Shown in pieces: positions 63,339 through 64,000 of a stretch of 64,000 nt of DNA (position 1 is the stretch's first letter; each line of letters starts with the position of its first letter). This DNA is from CAVPNY01 sp963706905 (lineage in GTDB: Bacteria > Chloroflexota > Anaerolineae > Anaerolineales > UBA4823). The notes under the pieces were generated by a model. That model was not told the origin of the DNA, ran no database searches, and worked only from the letters and a program-made list of their open reading frames with translations. The DNA is taken from NCBI GenBank assembly GCA_963706905.1, contig CAVPNY010000011.1:1-64000 (forward strand). Reading direction: 5' to 3'. Position numbers and translations under genes: made by a program.

Positions 63339-64000
63339 TTATTTCATTCTAAACAGCCCTGAACACCCAAATATCCCATAAAATTCAAATACATCAGCTG
63401 GTAATCCGGCAATTACAGCTTGGTAGACCCCGTAGTCTTCATTGGCAGAATCTCTATTTCGAGGATCATTAAAATCGTGGAAGAGACAGAAGCCACCTCG
63501 AACAACGATTTTTCCAAGTTCCCGACATACTTCGTAAACTGGTTCATAGGCATGTGAATGGTCGACGAATACAAACTCAAACTTTTTTCCTTCATCGATA
63601 AAGGTTCTTATTGCAATTGTTGCATCCGAGCAAATAGTAGTTACATCTTTTCGCAGACCTCTTGATCGCAAGTTGCGTTCAGTCTGTCTCACGCAGGCTG
63701 GATTCAGATCTATACTATAAATTCGCTTTCGAAAAGGAGATTCCTTGTTGGCTTCTGACAAAATACACGTACTTAGCCCATAATAGGAGCCAAGCTCCAA
63801 AATATCATGAGTTACAAAATATGCAATCTCATAAAGTTTAAGTGCATCCTCTCGACGTAACCACCCTTCAATAACAGAGCCCAACCAAGGACAATTCTTA
63901 ATTTGGATTAGAATTCCATCATGGACAGGACAGGTTGAGTAATATTGGTGGGATATGTTGATATACCTCCCACCAAACTCGAATGTGGGGCGATATTCGG
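63339..64000 (-). CDS. Class I SAM-dependent methyltransferase, 5' end beyond the window
   Basis: The frame is open from the window edge to the stop at 63339 (about 220 residues seen). Upstream residues TFEFGGRYINISHQYYSTCP and LGSVIEGWLRREDALKLYEI are followed by motif I HDILELGSYYGLSTCILSEA, the acidic end of beta-2 RIYSIDLNPACVRQTERNL, motif GKKFEFVFVDHSHAYEPVYE, and VVRGGFCLFHDFNDPRN. This is the Methyltransf_24 type, often acting on sugars, cephalosporin-like or small-molecule hydroxyls. The start codon is outside the window. Substrate unknown. Confidence 0.8.
   Translation of the reverse strand, partial: EYRPTFEFGGRYINISHQYYSTCPVHDGILIQIKNCPWLGSVIEGWLRREDALKLYEIAYFVTHDILELGSYYGLSTCILSEANKESPFRKRIYSIDLNPACVRQTERNLRSRGLRKDVTTICSDATIAIRTFIDEGKKFEFVFVDHSHAYEPVYEVCRELGKIVVRGGFCLFHDFNDPRNRDSANEDYGVYQAVIAGLPADVFEFYGIFGCSGLFRMK

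Overview
The window reads as a chromosomal stretch of a Chloroflexota (Anaerolineae-like) bacterium. This is inferred from style and family content only: lipoproteins with Pro/Thr/Glu-rich linkers, a secreted beta-propeller protein ending in YLPL-type residues, and typical replication-relaxation, ExeA-like and SprT-like element genes. No rRNA is present to confirm it. Many genes carry one or more frame changes. In several places (the P-loop of the coupling-protein gene near 5.1 kb, a permease near 50.76 kb, a small zinc-ribbon gene near 62.44 kb) one base in a homopolymer restores the family motif, so many breaks are probably sequence or assembly errors. Others, such as an in-frame TGA at 46132, are not explained that way.

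Layout. 1-1.9 kb: the end of an IS30-family element, an endonuclease/exonuclease/phosphatase gene, and the 5' half of a tRNA-Arg that stops at the anticodon loop, a likely junction of an integrated element. 2-23.5 kb: a mobile-element backbone (HNH nuclease, two excisionase-like HTH proteins, coupling-type ATPase plus replication-relaxation protein, a Rep-like HTH gene carrying three iterons, a partition-like protein overlapping an ExeA-like ATPase) with a secreted beta-propeller gene and a defence-like cargo (degenerate FtsK-like protein, PD-(D/E)XK nuclease, type ISP-like restriction-modification enzyme, Mrr-nuclease/STAND NTPase).

23.8-42.4 kb: one long minus-strand catabolic operon. An IclR regulator is followed by a phosphotriesterase-like hydrolase, a complete peptide/opine-type ABC transporter (OppA, B, C, then D and F at the far end) and a set of hydrolases, lyases and dehydrogenases (M24 creatinase-like, Gfo/Idh, two DapA-family lyases, N-acyl-D-amino-acid deacylase-like, PLP enzyme, RidA, creatininase, HIBADH-like, DUF6282). 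It looks built to import and dismantle an amidated or N-acylated amino- or sugar-acid compound; the substrate cannot be named from sequence.

42.4-43.8 kb: an ISNCY fragment and a tyrosine recombinase. 44-54.4 kb: a second minus-strand sugar cluster under a LacI regulator (sugar-binding lipoprotein, two permeases, two URO-D-family proteins, aldo/keto reductase, zinc alcohol dehydrogenase, GH32-like hydrolase). A direct repeat of about 57 bp lies on each side of this cluster (43784 and 55008).

55-62 kb: the most unusual locus. An ImmA/IrrE (M78) metallopeptidase is fused to a thymidylate-kinase-like P-loop domain, next to a deoxynucleoside kinase, divergent from an XRE regulator that overlaps a TPR-caspase gene, with a membrane protein at the edge. 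It suggests a nucleotide-sensing, protease-derepressed, caspase-executed defence or cell-death system (inference). 62-64 kb: phage-type recombination-like genes, a structured RNA-like leader and a partial methyltransferase.
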